A program made the translations under genes and the position numbers. From contig NZ_FNHL01000001.1 of the NCBI RefSeq assembly GCF_900103715.1, positions 248,001 through 312,000 of the forward strand: 64,000 bases of DNA. Reading direction: 5' to 3'. This document shows, piece after piece, positions 16,801-25,533 of this stretch. Positions within the stretch are counted from its first letter, which is position 1. Each line of letters begins with the position of its first letter. Below the pieces are notes generated by a model, which worked only from the letters and a program-made list of their open reading frames with translations, had not been told where the DNA came from and made no database searches. The stretch comes from Halogranum gelatinilyticum. Lineage in GTDB: Archaea; Halobacteriota; Halobacteria; Halobacteriales; Haloferacaceae.

Positions 16801-18132
16801 ATGAACGGACCCGAGGCCGCCACCGCGGCCGACGCCGACCCCGCCGTCGCCTCCCGCCGCCGGGCACTCGCGACGGTCATCGGCGTCGTCTTCATCGACC
16901 TGCTCGGCTTCGGTATCGTCATCCCCATCCTGCCGTTCTACGTGCGCAGCTTCCTCGTCAGCGACGTCTTCATCGGTCTCCTGGCTGCCTCCTACTCGCT
17001 GATGCAGTTCCTCTTCGCGCCGTTCTTGGGGCGGCTCTCCGACGAACGTGGCCGCCGCCCCGTCCTGATGCTCTCGCTGCTCGGCAGTGCCATCGCGTGG
17101 ACCGTCTTCGGGCTGGCCGGGCAGGTCTCGGACGCTCTCACGCTGACCGCCGGACTCGCCGTGCTCTTCGTCTCGCGGATGGTCGCCGGGGCGATGGGCG
17201 GGAACATCGCCACCGCACAGGCCTACATCGCCGACATCACGCCGCCCGAGCGGCGTGCGGGCGCGTTGGGACTCATCGGTGCCTCGTTCAGCCTCGGCTT
17301 CATCTTCGGTCCCGCGGTGGGTGGCGTGCTCGCCAGCGACGCCGTCGTCACGGCGGCCCGTGAAATCTTCCCGGCGTTCATCCCGGCGACGCGCTTCTCG
17401 CTGCCGAGTTTCGCGGCGGCGACGCTCAGCCTCCTCGCACTGGCGGCTGCGGCAGCGTTCCTGCCGGAACCCGAGCGCGAACGCGGCGTCGCCGCTCGCC
17501 GCAGTCTGGTCGGGCAGTTCGCCGACGCGCTGCGCGACAGCGGGCTGCGCGGACTCGTCGTCGCCTACTTCCTCGTCTCGGTCGCGTTCTCGGGGATTCA
17601 GGTCATGTTCATCCCGTTCGCCGCCGACATCTACGGCTACAACGCGACGCAGACCGCGTTCCTCCTGACCTACATCGGCGTCCTCGGCGTCATCAACCAG
17701 GGCGTCGTCGTCGGCCGCCTCTCGCGGGTCGTCTCGGAGCCGCGCATCGCCATCATGGGGGCGTCGCTGTTGCTCGTCGCGCTCGCGGCGATTCCCTTCT
17801 CGCCCGAGTTGGGGACGCTCCTCCCGGCCGTCGGTGGCCCGGCCTATCTGACTCGAGAACTTCTCGCGCTCCTCGTCGTGTTGGCGACACTCTCGCTCGG
17901 CAACGGGCTTCTCAACGTCGCGCTGTCGACGCTCGTCTCCACGTCGGCCTCCGCCGACAAACAGGGCAGTGCGTTCGGCGTCACGCAGGGCGCAGGCAGT
18001 CTGGGCCGGACTGTCGGTCCCCCGACGATGGCGGCACTCTACGCCGCGGTCACCTACTGGTCCCCCTTCGTCGCCGGTGCGGTGCTCGTGATTCCCATCC
18101 TGGCGATCCTGTTCACCATCGCCCGCCGGTAG
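16801..18132 (+). CDS. MFS transporter, drug:H+ antiporter type (12 helices)
   Basis: A 443-residue polytopic protein. MFS motif A is present in the first cytoplasmic loop (GRLSDERGRRPVLMLSLLGS), and the TetA-like GASFSLGFIFGPAVGG segment lies in helix 5. The C-terminal half has GSAFGVTQGAGSLGRTVGPP. It would export a small molecule in exchange for protons or ions; the substrate is unknown. It is 41 nt downstream of the CPGC protein and upstream of the sensor kinase. Confidence 0.85.
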   Translation: MNGPEAATAADADPAVASRRRALATVIGVVFIDLLGFGIVIPILPFYVRSFLVSDVFIGLLAASYSLMQFLFAPFLGRLSDERGRRPVLMLSLLGSAIAWTVFGLAGQVSDALTLTAGLAVLFVSRMVAGAMGGNIATAQAYIADITPPERRAGALGLIGASFSLGFIFGPAVGGVLASDAVVTAAREIFPAFIPATRFSLPSFAAATLSLLALAAAAAFLPEPERERGVAARRSLVGQFADALRDSGLRGLVVAYFLVSVAFSGIQVMFIPFAADIYGYNATQTAFLLTYIGVLGVINQGVVVGRLSRVVSEPRIAIMGASLLLVALAAIPFSPELGTLLPAVGGPAYLTRELLALLVVLATLSLGNGLLNVALSTLVSTSASADKQGSAFGVTQGAGSLGRTVGPPTMAALYAAVTYWSPFVAGAVLVIPILAILFTIARR

Positions 18133-18197
18133 TCGCGCTTGACTTATCGGCCTCCTGACCTCCGGATTGCTCCGACAGTCGGTTGGCGCGACCTGTC

Positions 18198-18207
18198 GGT
18201 TTTTATG
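18198..18207 (+). promoter_or_regulatory. TATA-like box of the sensor kinase gene
   Basis: GGTTTTTATG is centred about 28 nt before the ATG at 18231 and rules out the longer frame opening at 18183. Confidence 0.5.
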
Positions 18208-18230
18208 CTCGTGGGCCGTCCGTCTCTCCG

Positions 18231-19919
18231 ATGCCCTCCCCGCTCGTGTTCCTCTCGCTTCTGGCGGGTATTACGACGCTCGCACTCACGGTCTTCGCCC
18301 TCCGCAACCGTGACGAGCCGGGGGCTCCCTCCTTCGCGGTCTTCACCTTCGGGGCAGCGGTCTGGTCGCTCTCCTACGCGGGAGCGCTCGTCACCTTCGA
18401 CCCCGCCGCGCGCGAACTGTTCGAGATATCTAACGAGATCGGGCAGGCACTCGTCGCCCCCGCGTGGCTCATGTTCGCGCTCGGCTACACCGGCCGCAGC
18501 GAGGTCGTCACCCGGCGAGTCGTCGCCGCGCTTGCGGTCGTCCCCGTCGTGACGACCGTGCTCGTCGCGACCAACGACGCCCACCACTTGATGTGGGCGA
18601 ACTACCACGTCGAACCGGCGTTCGGGGCGGCGACGGTGCTCTACGACCCCGGTCCGTGGTACTATCTCCACGCCGCCTACGGCTATCTCCTCATCGGGAC
18701 GGGGGTGGCTCTCATCGGCGAGATGCTGCTCTCGCAGGGCGCGTTCTACCGCGAGCAGGCACTCGCGATGCTCGTCGGCAGCCTCGTCCCGACCGTCGCC
18801 CACGTCAAGCGGACCTTCGTCGTCGGTCCGTACCCCCAGATCAACTTCACGCCCATCGCGCTGGCCGTGACGGGGCTGGCGTTCGGCTACGCACTCTTCC
18901 GGTTCGAGCTGTTCGGTCTCACGCCGACGACCCGTCGTCTCGGCCGCCGGGCCGCCATCGACGACGTCGGCGTCGGCGTCGTCATCGTCAACCCCGAGGG
19001 GAGAATCGTCGAGGTCAACCGGAAGGCCCAGGACGTCCTGGAGATGTCCACCGACGAACTGCTCGAACGGCGGCTCGGCGACCTCGTGCCGGGGTTCGGA
19101 CTCGAAGCCGACGGCGGGTCGCCGAAGACCGTCCTCACCGCGGGCGACGACCGGCGGACCTACGAGCTGACGACCTCCGCTATCGCCGACCAGCACGACC
19201 GCCTCGTCGGTCACACGGTGACGCTCAACGACATCACCGAACGCGAACAGCGTCGCCAACGGCTGGAGGTCCTCAACCGCGTCCTCAGACACAACCTCCG
19301 CAACGACATGACGGTCGTCCTCGGCTACGCTCAGACGCTCGAAGAGACGCTGCCCGAGTCGGAAGCGCGGATGGCGAGCACCATCGAGCGGAAGGCGCGG
19401 AGTCTCGTCGACATGAGCGAGAAGGCCCGCAAGCTCGAACAGCTCATCGAGTCGCCCGGCGACCCGACGCGCGTCGACGTCGCCTCGCTGCTCCGCGCGG
19501 TCTGTGACGAACTCGGCGACGCGTTCCCCGCGGCAACCGTCACCGCCGACCTCCCCGACGAACTGGTCGTCCGGACGGTCCCCGACGTGCTCGACGCCGT
19601 CGTCGAGAACCTCGTCGAGAACGCCATCGAACACAACGACGTCGACGCGCCGCAGGTGTGGGTCTCGGCAGCCGTCGACGGGGGTGGCTTGGTCGTCACC
19701 GTGGCCGACGACGGTCCCGGAATCCCCGACCACGAACTCGATACCATCGATGCGGGCACGGAGACGCCGCTGCAACACGGCAGCGGCATCGGGCTCTGGC
19801 TCGTCCACTGGGGCGTCAGATCGCTCGGTGGCGGTCTCTCCTTCGAGACGGGGACGGCGACGGACGGCCACGACGACTCACGCGGAACGACCGCGACCGT
19901 CCGGCTGCCGGTGCGGTGA
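18231..19919 (+). CDS. Membrane sensor histidine kinase with 7TM, PAS and HisKA-HATPase domains
   Basis: A 562-residue protein. About seven N-terminal helices (to roughly residue 225) resemble the histidine-kinase 7TM sensory domain. A PAS domain follows (VGVVIVNPEGRIVEVN). The phospho-acceptor box is LNRVLRHNLRNDMTVVLGYA (His at about residue 354). The ATPase part has NLVENAIEHN, VADDGPGIPDHE and GSGIGLWLVHWG. The LRHNLRN box is the usual haloarchaeal form. No response regulator is adjacent, which is common in haloarchaea. The signal is unknown. Confidence 0.9.
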   Translation: MPSPLVFLSLLAGITTLALTVFALRNRDEPGAPSFAVFTFGAAVWSLSYAGALVTFDPAARELFEISNEIGQALVAPAWLMFALGYTGRSEVVTRRVVAALAVVPVVTTVLVATNDAHHLMWANYHVEPAFGAATVLYDPGPWYYLHAAYGYLLIGTGVALIGEMLLSQGAFYREQALAMLVGSLVPTVAHVKRTFVVGPYPQINFTPIALAVTGLAFGYALFRFELFGLTPTTRRLGRRAAIDDVGVGVVIVNPEGRIVEVNRKAQDVLEMSTDELLERRLGDLVPGFGLEADGGSPKTVLTAGDDRRTYELTTSAIADQHDRLVGHTVTLNDITEREQRRQRLEVLNRVLRHNLRNDMTVVLGYAQTLEETLPESEARMASTIERKARSLVDMSEKARKLEQLIESPGDPTRVDVASLLRAVCDELGDAFPAATVTADLPDELVVRTVPDVLDAVVENLVENAIEHNDVDAPQVWVSAAVDGGGLVVTVADDGPGIPDHELDTIDAGTETPLQHGSGIGLWLVHWGVRSLGGGLSFETGTATDGHDDSRGTTATVRLPVR

Positions 19920-20067
19920 GCCGGGCGAGCGTCTCGGCCGTCTGAAGGTCCCGTCCGTATTCACGTCGCGTCTGCGTTCACGCCGTGTTGACTTCCCAGC
20001 CCGTCGACCCGCCTGACGCGTCGCTCACCGACGATGAGAGAAGAGAGAAACCGCGGGCGTGTCGTGC

Positions 20068-20811
20068 TTAGTCGCTCTGGATGCGCGGCGCGAGCATGTA
20101 CGTCACGTGGCCCATGCCCTCACCGAACTCGTAGTGGAGCTTGACGGGGAACTCCTCGCCGAGTTCGATGGTGACCTCGGCGTCGGAGGGGATGGCCTTG
20201 TTCATGTCCTTGAGATAGTCGAGGCTGAACAGCGAGTCGGCCGGTCCGGCCTGCAGCGAGATGAGTTCGTCGCTGCCGATCTTGAGGTCGACGTCGTCGG
20301 TGTCGCCCTCGGCCTCGATGTAGAAGGCCTCCTCCTCCTCGTCGACGTGCAGGCGGATGTGGTCGGAGACCATGTCGGCGGCCTTGATACCGCGGTCCAT
20401 CTGGTTGCCCTCCAAGACGATTTCGGCGGGGAGGTCGAGGTCCGGAATGTCCGGCTCCTGGCGGATGGAGTCGGGGTCGATGAGTGCCAGCGTGTAGGAG
20501 AGACCCTCGATCTGGATGTGGAGCTTGCGGGTCTCCTCGTCGAGTTCGAGCTGGATGAGGTCGCCGGAGTTGGCCATGCCCGCGATGTCCTCGAGCCGCG
20601 AGAGGTTGACGCCGATGACGCCGCCGTCGGCCTCGTAGGACTCGAACGCCGCCGCCTCCAGCGAGAGGTCGACCATGCCGACGTTGGCGGGGTCGACCGC
20701 GCGGATGGCGAGTTCGTCCTCGTTCAGTCGGATCTTGCACTCCTCGACAAGCACGCTCACGGAGTCGAGCGCGTCCCGGAGGGTGGACGCACTGACGATG
20801 GCCTTGAACAT
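20068..20811 (-). CDS. pcn: DNA polymerase sliding clamp (PCNA)
   Basis: A 247-residue clamp subunit: [20 protein letters not shown] at the start, [19 protein letters not shown] in the first domain, and the closing strands [19 protein letters not shown]. It forms a homotrimeric ring around DNA that tethers polymerases, FEN1 and ligase. It is heavily acidic, as expected for a halophile. It is divergent from rlmE. The matching clamp-loader subunit gene lies near 9 kb and mcm near 62 kb. Confidence 0.97.
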   Translation of the reverse strand: MFKAIVSASTLRDALDSVSVLVEECKIRLNEDELAIRAVDPANVGMVDLSLEAAAFESYEADGGVIGVNLSRLEDIAGMANSGDLIQLELDEETRKLHIQIEGLSYTLALIDPDSIRQEPDIPDLDLPAEIVLEGNQMDRGIKAADMVSDHIRLHVDEEEEAFYIEAEGDTDDVDLKIGSDELISLQAGPADSLFSLDYLKDMNKAIPSDAEVTIELGEEFPVKLHYEFGEGMGHVTYMLAPRIQSD

Positions 20812-20834
20812 ATGGTGCGTGCTACGAGATGGGC

Positions 20835-20845
20835 CTTAAAAATAC
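20835..20845 (-). promoter_or_regulatory. TATA box of pcn
   Basis: The minus strand reads GTATTTTTAAG, centred about 29 nt upstream of the pcn ATG at 20811, consistent with a leaderless message. Confidence 0.6.
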
Positions 20846-20988
20846 TCCTGATTTAGTGTCTCGCCCGTGTGCGAGCGCGCGACGGAGCGGTGGGACACGG
20901 GTGCTCCAGCCGACAGCCAACAGCCGACGACCCCTGTCGACGACAACGAAGCCTGTTTAGGGCTTGGTGGTCTATCCGTGCTCAACAG

Positions 20989-21765
20989 ATGCCACGCAAG
21001 GACCAATACTACAACAGGGCGAAACAGCAGGGCTACCGGGCACGGTCGGCCTTCAAACTGAAACAGCTGAACGAGTCGTCCGGGCTGCTGTCGCCCGGCG
21101 ACCACGTCGTCGACCTCGGAGCCGCCCCCGGCGGCTGGCTGCAGGTCGCCGCCGAGGAGGTCGGCGAACACGGCAAGGTCGTCGGCGTCGACCTCCAGCG
21201 TATCAAAGAGCTGGAGGCGCGGAACGTGACGACCATCCGCGGCGACATGACCGAGGAGGAGACGAAGGAGAAACTGCTCGCCGAACTCGGCGAGGACGGT
21301 GCGGATGTCGTCCTCTCGGACATGGCCCCGAACATGACCGGCGAGTACAACCTCGACCACGCCCGGTCGGTCTATCTCGCCCGCCAGGCCTTCGAGGTCG
21401 CGCTCGACGTCCTCGACAGCGGCGGTGACCTCGCGGTGAAGGTGTTCGACGGCCCGGACCTGCCGGACCTGCGCGAAGACATGGAGAAGGAGTTCCAGTA
21501 CGTCCGGGCGACCCACCCCGACGCCTCCCGGAAGGAGTCCTCGGAACTCTATCTCATCGGGAAGGGCCGCATCACCGCCCCCATCCGCACGGGCGACGAG
21601 CTCGAGGTCGAAATCGTCGACGTCGGCAGCGAGGGCGACGGCATCGCCAAGGTCGAGGACTTCACCGTCTTCGTCTCCGGCACGGAGACGGGTGACGTCG
21701 TCACCGTCGAGATTACGGACGTGAAACCGCGGTTCGCGTTCGCCGAGCGCGTCGCCGACGAGTAA
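20989..21765 (+). CDS. rlmE: 23S rRNA (uridine-2'-O)-methyltransferase RlmE/FtsJ with TRAM domain
   Basis: A 258-residue protein. The FtsJ fold shows RARSAFKLKQLNE, the SAM motif VVDLGAAPGGWLQVA, the catalytic Asp in VLSDMAPNMTGEY, and the Lys in GGDLAVKVFDG, completing a K-D-K-E type tetrad. A C-terminal TRAM domain (about residues 198-258, EIVDVGSEGDGIAKVEDF) adds RNA binding and is usual in the haloarchaeal form. A frame opens upstream, but the ATG at 20989 gives the family N-terminus, and GTTTAGG about 31 nt before it may be its TATA box. Confidence 0.92.
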   Translation: MPRKDQYYNRAKQQGYRARSAFKLKQLNESSGLLSPGDHVVDLGAAPGGWLQVAAEEVGEHGKVVGVDLQRIKELEARNVTTIRGDMTEEETKEKLLAELGEDGADVVLSDMAPNMTGEYNLDHARSVYLARQAFEVALDVLDSGGDLAVKVFDGPDLPDLREDMEKEFQYVRATHPDASRKESSELYLIGKGRITAPIRTGDELEVEIVDVGSEGDGIAKVEDFTVFVSGTETGDVVTVEITDVKPRFAFAERVADE

Positions 21766-21819
21766 CCCGGCCACCGGCGCGGCCGCTCCGTGCCGTCTCT
21801 CTCACTTCCCTTCTCGCGC

Positions 21820-22065
21820 TCAGTCTTCCGGCTCCAGCGTCCCGACGCTCTCGGCTTCGAACTCTCTCTCGTGTATCTCCACCTCTCGCACCACGAGGTC
21901 GATGGCCAGTGCCGTCTCGCACGGCTCCTCCCGTCGGTGGATGCCCCGGCAGTGACCCGTCGCGATGATGTCGTGGAACGACGTGTAGCTCCCGCAGTTC
22001 GGACAGCGGACGCCCCGTTCCATGCTGTCGCGCTCCGTCAGTCGGATTCTGTGCGTCCCGCCCAT
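21820..22065 (-). CDS. Small zinc-finger protein (81 residues)
   Basis: The protein contains CPNCGSYTSFHD followed by GHCRGIHRREEPC, giving CxxC...C...H...C ligands for one or two zinc ions. The first residues are MGGTHRIRLTERDSM. It belongs with the small CPxCG-type zinc-finger proteins common in haloarchaea, several of which affect growth or biofilm traits; its own role is unknown. The frame is open to 22113, but a clear TATA box lies between that ATG and 22065, so the shorter start is preferred. Confidence 0.7.
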   Translation of the reverse strand: MGGTHRIRLTERDSMERGVRCPNCGSYTSFHDIIATGHCRGIHRREEPCETALAIDLVVREVEIHEREFEAESVGTLEPED

Positions 22066-22088
22066 ACCGTGTGGTCTGTTACCAAAAG

Positions 22089-22099
22089 ACATAAATACA
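22089..22099 (-). promoter_or_regulatory. TATA box of the small zinc-finger gene
   Basis: The minus strand reads TGTATTTATGT, centred about 29 nt before the ATG at 22065. It falls inside the longer possible reading frame, which is why that frame was shortened. Confidence 0.6.
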
Positions 22100-22130
22100 G
22101 TTGTATCCGCCACTGACAGTCTCTGTGGGG

Positions 22131-22160
22131 CGAATCAGGGAGAATCAGGGAGAATCAGGG
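22131..22160. repeat. 10-bp tandem repeat, three copies
   Basis: The unit (A/C)GAATCAGGG is repeated three times head to tail between the zinc-finger gene promoter and the 3' end of the transporter gene. The third copy is followed by CGAAAACGG. Confidence 0.85.
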
Positions 22161-22206
22161 CGAAAACGGTCGGGAGCGCGAACCGGTAGGACGCGACGGC
22201 CGCCAG

Positions 22207-22917
22207 TCAGTCGGCGGTCGTCGGGACGACGCCGTCGTCGTCGCTGGCGCGGATCGCGCCGACGGTGGCGTAGACGAGCGGGGTGTCGACCAGCGCGATG
22301 AAGAGTTTCACGAGATACTGACCGACGACGATGCTGACGATGACGTTCGTCGGCGGGGCCTGACCGGTGCCGAGGAGGACGGGCGCGACGGCGAAGGCGA
22401 CGACAGTGAAGATGACCGTGTCGATGAGTTGGCTCGTCGCCGTCGAGCCGATGTTGCGGAGCCAGAGGAACGACTCGCCCGTCATCTCGCGGATGCGGTG
22501 GAAGACGAGCACGTCCCAGTTCTGGCTGACGAGGTAGGCCAGCGACGACCCCAGGACGATGCTCCCGCCGGAGCTGAGGACGGTCGCGAACTGGTCGGGG
22601 TCGACCGGGCTGCCCTGTGCGGCCGGGAGCTGGATGGTCGCGAAGACGAGCGCGAGCATTACGAAGTTCATCGCGAAGGCGACGTTGACGACGCGGCGGG
22701 CAAAGCGCGGGCCGTAGAGTTCCGAGATACAGTCGGAGGCGAAGTAGGTCGCCGCGTAGGCCAGCGTCCCGCCGGGGGCGGTGAGGACGACGCCGACGAC
22801 CGGCACCGTCAACGCGAGCAGTTTCGAGGAGACGAGCTGGGCGGTGACGAGTGCCGTGACGAACAGGCCGACGAGGGCGATAGGAGCGAGCGAAGGCTCG
22901 TAGCTGCTGTCATTCAT
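22207..22917 (-). CDS. Queuosine/archaeosine precursor transporter (YhhQ family)
   Basis: A 236-residue, six-helix membrane protein of the YhhQ/QPTR family: LVTAQLVSSKLLAL, the PGGTLAYAATYFASDCISELYG loop region, LAYLVSQNWDVLVFHRI and SQLIDTVIFTVVAF. The family imports preQ0/preQ1 or related deazapurines; in archaea these feed archaeosine made at tRNA G15. Its ATG overlaps the stop of an upstream ribbon-helix-helix gene by 8 nt, so a DNA-binding protein and the transporter form one coupled unit. Confidence 0.88.
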   Translation of the reverse strand: MNDSSYEPSLAPIALVGLFVTALVTAQLVSSKLLALTVPVVGVVLTAPGGTLAYAATYFASDCISELYGPRFARRVVNVAFAMNFVMLALVFATIQLPAAQGSPVDPDQFATVLSSGGSIVLGSSLAYLVSQNWDVLVFHRIREMTGESFLWLRNIGSTATSQLIDTVIFTVVAFAVAPVLLGTGQAPPTNVIVSIVVGQYLVKLFIALVDTPLVYATVGAIRASDDDGVVPTTAD

Positions 22918-23083
22918 CTTTCAGTCGGCCGTGTCGCTGGTCGATCTCGTCGAGGAGGTCCAGCGTCTTGCGGATCGATGCCCGAATCGCGTCGCTGCGG
23001 TTGACGAACTTGCCGTTCTCGCCGACGTGTTCGTCCAGATCGGCGAGCAGTTCGTCAGGGATTTCCACGCTTATCTTCGCCAT
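22910..23083 (-). CDS. Ribbon-helix-helix (CopG-like) regulator, 57 residues
   Basis: The protein starts MAKISVEIPDELLADLDEHV, continues NRSDAIRASIRKTLDLL, and ends in a short charged tail. The beta strand (KISVEIP) plus two helices with the NRSDAIR motif is the RHH DNA-binding fold. It reads from the ATG at 23083 and overlaps the transporter start by 8 nt (ATGAATGA). By context it may regulate its own operon. An imperfect inverted repeat lies just upstream of its likely TATA box. Effector binding, if any, cannot be read because there is no C-terminal domain. Confidence 0.8.
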   Translation of the reverse strand: MAKISVEIPDELLADLDEHVGENGKFVNRSDAIRASIRKTLDLLDEIDQRHGRLKDE

Positions 23084-23116
23084 ACGCTGGGGTTCGTGGG
23101 CGAATACTTACCTCTT

Positions 23117-23142
23117 ACACTTCGACACGCGGATGCAAGTGT
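23117..23142. promoter_or_regulatory. Candidate operator: inverted repeat upstream of the RHH-transporter operon
   Basis: ACACTT at 23117-23122 and AAGTGT at 23137-23142 form a perfect 6-bp inverted repeat with a 14-nt spacer; one arm base further out also nearly pairs. It lies directly upstream of an AT box (minus strand TAAGTATTC, 23102-23112) before the RHH start. The position suits an RHH dimer-of-dimers site, but this is inference. Confidence 0.35.
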
Positions 23143-23205
23143 TACCCCTATCTCGTTCGAAGCCGAAAGAAAACAGCAGGCAGCGACGCGTCGGATGGTC
23201 GGCGA

Positions 23206-25434
23206 CTACGCGTCCGCGGTTCGGGGGTTCACGAGGTCGCGGCGGCCGCCGAACGTCAAGATGAACAGCACGGCCAGTCCGACGCCGTAGGCGGCCATGA
23301 GCGGAATCGTGACGAGGAACATCGTCAGGATGCCCGCGGGGGTGAAGAAGGCCGCGAAGGTGAGGATACCGACCGTCACCTCGCGCCAGCGGCCCCGCAT
23401 CGCCTTGTAGGAGACCCCAGCCGTGTTCAGAAGCACCATCAACACCGGGATGTCCGCGAGGAGCCCGATTCCGGCCGTCGTGTAGAAGATGAGCCAGAAG
23501 AAGTCGGTGATGCGGTAGCTGATGACCATGTTCGCGGACACCGTGTCGGCGACGAGGTAGCTGATGACCGTCGGGGCGACGTAGCTGTAGCCGAGGGCGA
23601 ACCCGCCCACGAGACCGACGAGCAGCGCGCCGACCCAGCCGAAGATGACGTAGCGGCGGCCGTAGACGAGCTTCCGCTCGCGGAGTGCGGGCCACGCCAG
23701 GAACGCGATGAGCGGCAGCGTCATGATGCCCGCGACGAGAGTCGAGAACTTCACCTCGAAGATGAGTGCCTCGACGGGATGCAGCGTGATGACCGTCAGC
23801 GAGTCGGGGTTGACCGCGGCCGGAAGCCGGTCGAGGAAGTCGTTTTTCACCTCGCCGATACCGCCGCTGTAGAGCCAGGTGAACGTCCCGCCGAGGACGA
23901 GCATGAACCAGCCGACCACCCAGAACGCCTTCGAGGTGACGCTGTCGACGATGAACATGATGTCGGTGTAGTAGCCACCGATGTCGTCCTCGTCGCGCTC
24001 GCCCTCCGTCAGCTCCGAGAGGAACGAGCCACCGGCGCGGGTCGCGCGGTCCTCGATGCTCCCGGGCGCGGTCTCGTCGTCGCCGTCGCCATCGTCGTCG
24101 GCGTCCGGCGTCTCGATGGCCACGTCACCGTCGCCCTCGATGTCGGCCGTCTCGGCCTCGTCGAAGCGGTCGAGGATGGCCTGAGCCTTCGCGTGGTCGC
24201 CGTCGTCCATCGCGTCGCTGGCAAGCTGGAGTGCCTGCGGTTCGGTGAGCGCGGCGAAGGCTTCGAGCGGGGCCGCCCGGACGCCCGCCTCGTCGAGTTC
24301 GCCGAGGTCGAGCGCGGTCGGGTCGCCCATCGCACCCTCGTCGGGGACGTCCTCGTCCAGCGTCGACAGGACGAAGTACATCAGCGCGACGACGACGCCG
24401 ACGAGACCGAGGGCGGCTCCGACGAGGACGGCGTTGAGCGTCGGCGACAGCGGGAGCAGTTCGCCCGCCGAGAGCAGCCGGTAGTCGGTGTACGTGCCGA
24501 CCGTGCTCGTATCGAGGTACGCGTTGATGGCCGTGACGGCACCGCGGGTGTAGAACAGATACGCGGCGGCGACACCGCCGGCGAAGACGCCTGCGAGGAC
24601 GTTCCACTTCGACGCCGCGAGCGCGCGGAAGCTCGTCCGCTCGCTGCTCCGACGGGCCGTCACCACGATCTTCGCGAGATAGAGGCTGAAGCCGTAGAGG
24701 ATGAGCAGCGGTGCCGCCCACATGATCTGCGTGAAGGGGTCCGGCGGCGAGAAGACGGCACCGAAGACGAAGATGGCGACGACGGCGTAGCGCCACTTGT
24801 CACGGAACGTCTCGTAGGGGACGATCTCGGTGTACGACAGCCCCGTGATCGCCAGCGGCATCTGGGCGGCGAGACCGAACGAGATGGTCAGGAGGAAGAT
24901 GAACTGCGCCCACTTGACGATGGAGTAGCGCGGCTCGAACGTGGCCGCGATGGCGTTCTCCGCGAGGAACTGGAACATCAGCGGGAAGAAGAGGTAGTAG
25001 CCGTAGAACAGCCCGAGCGCGAAGAGCACGAGCGACAGCAGGCCGACGAGGGCCACCTTCCAGATGGCGACCGGAGAGCGCGGCCAGTAGCCACGCTCCT
25101 CGAGCGCGTCACGAGCGAAGTAGATGAAGACCGGAAACGCGACGACGATACCGACGGCGAGGCTGATCTTCGCCTGTAAGAGGATGACGTCGAACGGCGT
25201 CTGGGCGATGATGACGACCTGTTCGCCGAGTTCCTGGCTCATCCGAGCCTTGGTCACGTCCTTCAGGAACTGCCACACACGGTACTGGAGAGCGTAGAAC
25301 GCGCCGAGAAAGCCGATGAGGAAGACGATAAAGATCTTCTGCCCGTCTTTCTGGGCCGACCGCAACATGGCCCCGGCGGTCTCCCGGCCCTCACCGAGTG
25401 CGCGGCGGGTGTCCTCGTCGAGCGCGCTAGACAT
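23206..25434 (-). CDS. tatC2: Twin-arginine translocase TatC, fused double-domain form (TatCt/TatC2)
   Basis: A 742-residue protein holding two TatC units. The first (about residues 1-300) has TPFDVILLQAKISLAVGIVV and SFGLAAQMPLAITGL. A bridge with three or more helices and an acidic linker (about 370-490) leads to the second unit (VEALIFEVKFSTLVAGIMTLP, FTPAGILTMFLVTIPLMAAYGVG). This two-TatC fusion is the haloarchaeal TatCt. It is part of the receptor that exports folded, Arg-Arg-signal proteins, the main secretion route in haloarchaea. It is divergent from single-domain tatC1. Confidence 0.93.
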   Translation of the reverse strand: MSSALDEDTRRALGEGRETAGAMLRSAQKDGQKIFIVFLIGFLGAFYALQYRVWQFLKDVTKARMSQELGEQVVIIAQTPFDVILLQAKISLAVGIVVAFPVFIYFARDALEERGYWPRSPVAIWKVALVGLLSLVLFALGLFYGYYLFFPLMFQFLAENAIAATFEPRYSIVKWAQFIFLLTISFGLAAQMPLAITGLSYTEIVPYETFRDKWRYAVVAIFVFGAVFSPPDPFTQIMWAAPLLILYGFSLYLAKIVVTARRSSERTSFRALAASKWNVLAGVFAGGVAAAYLFYTRGAVTAINAYLDTSTVGTYTDYRLLSAGELLPLSPTLNAVLVGAALGLVGVVVALMYFVLSTLDEDVPDEGAMGDPTALDLGELDEAGVRAAPLEAFAALTEPQALQLASDAMDDGDHAKAQAILDRFDEAETADIEGDGDVAIETPDADDDGDGDDETAPGSIEDRATRAGGSFLSELTEGERDEDDIGGYYTDIMFIVDSVTSKAFWVVGWFMLVLGGTFTWLYSGGIGEVKNDFLDRLPAAVNPDSLTVITLHPVEALIFEVKFSTLVAGIMTLPLIAFLAWPALRERKLVYGRRYVIFGWVGALLVGLVGGFALGYSYVAPTVISYLVADTVSANMVISYRITDFFWLIFYTTAGIGLLADIPVLMVLLNTAGVSYKAMRGRWREVTVGILTFAAFFTPAGILTMFLVTIPLMAAYGVGLAVLFILTFGGRRDLVNPRTADA

Positions 25435-25456
25435 ACAGTTTCGGAACCGTCTCGTC

Positions 25457-25465
25457 GTTATCAAT
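25457..25465 (-). promoter_or_regulatory. TATA-like box of tatC2
   Basis: The minus strand reads TTGATAACG, centred about 27 nt before the tatC2 ATG at 25434. It shares a 99-nt divergent region with the tatC1 promoter. Confidence 0.45.
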
Positions 25466-25500
25466 CTTTTCGACTGCACCCGGCGAGCCAATGGAAAAAG

Positions 25501-25510
25501 GCCTATAACA
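25501..25510 (+). promoter_or_regulatory. TATA-like box of tatC1
   Basis: GCCTATAACA is centred about 28 nt before the tatC1 ATG at 25534. Confidence 0.5.
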
Positions 25511-25533
25511 CAGCGGGAGCGTAGACCAACTGA

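Noticed and set aside
23084-23205. Possible further small gene between the RHH gene and tatC2
   Set aside because: Only the promoter region and inverted repeat are seen; no frame of useful length with a start.
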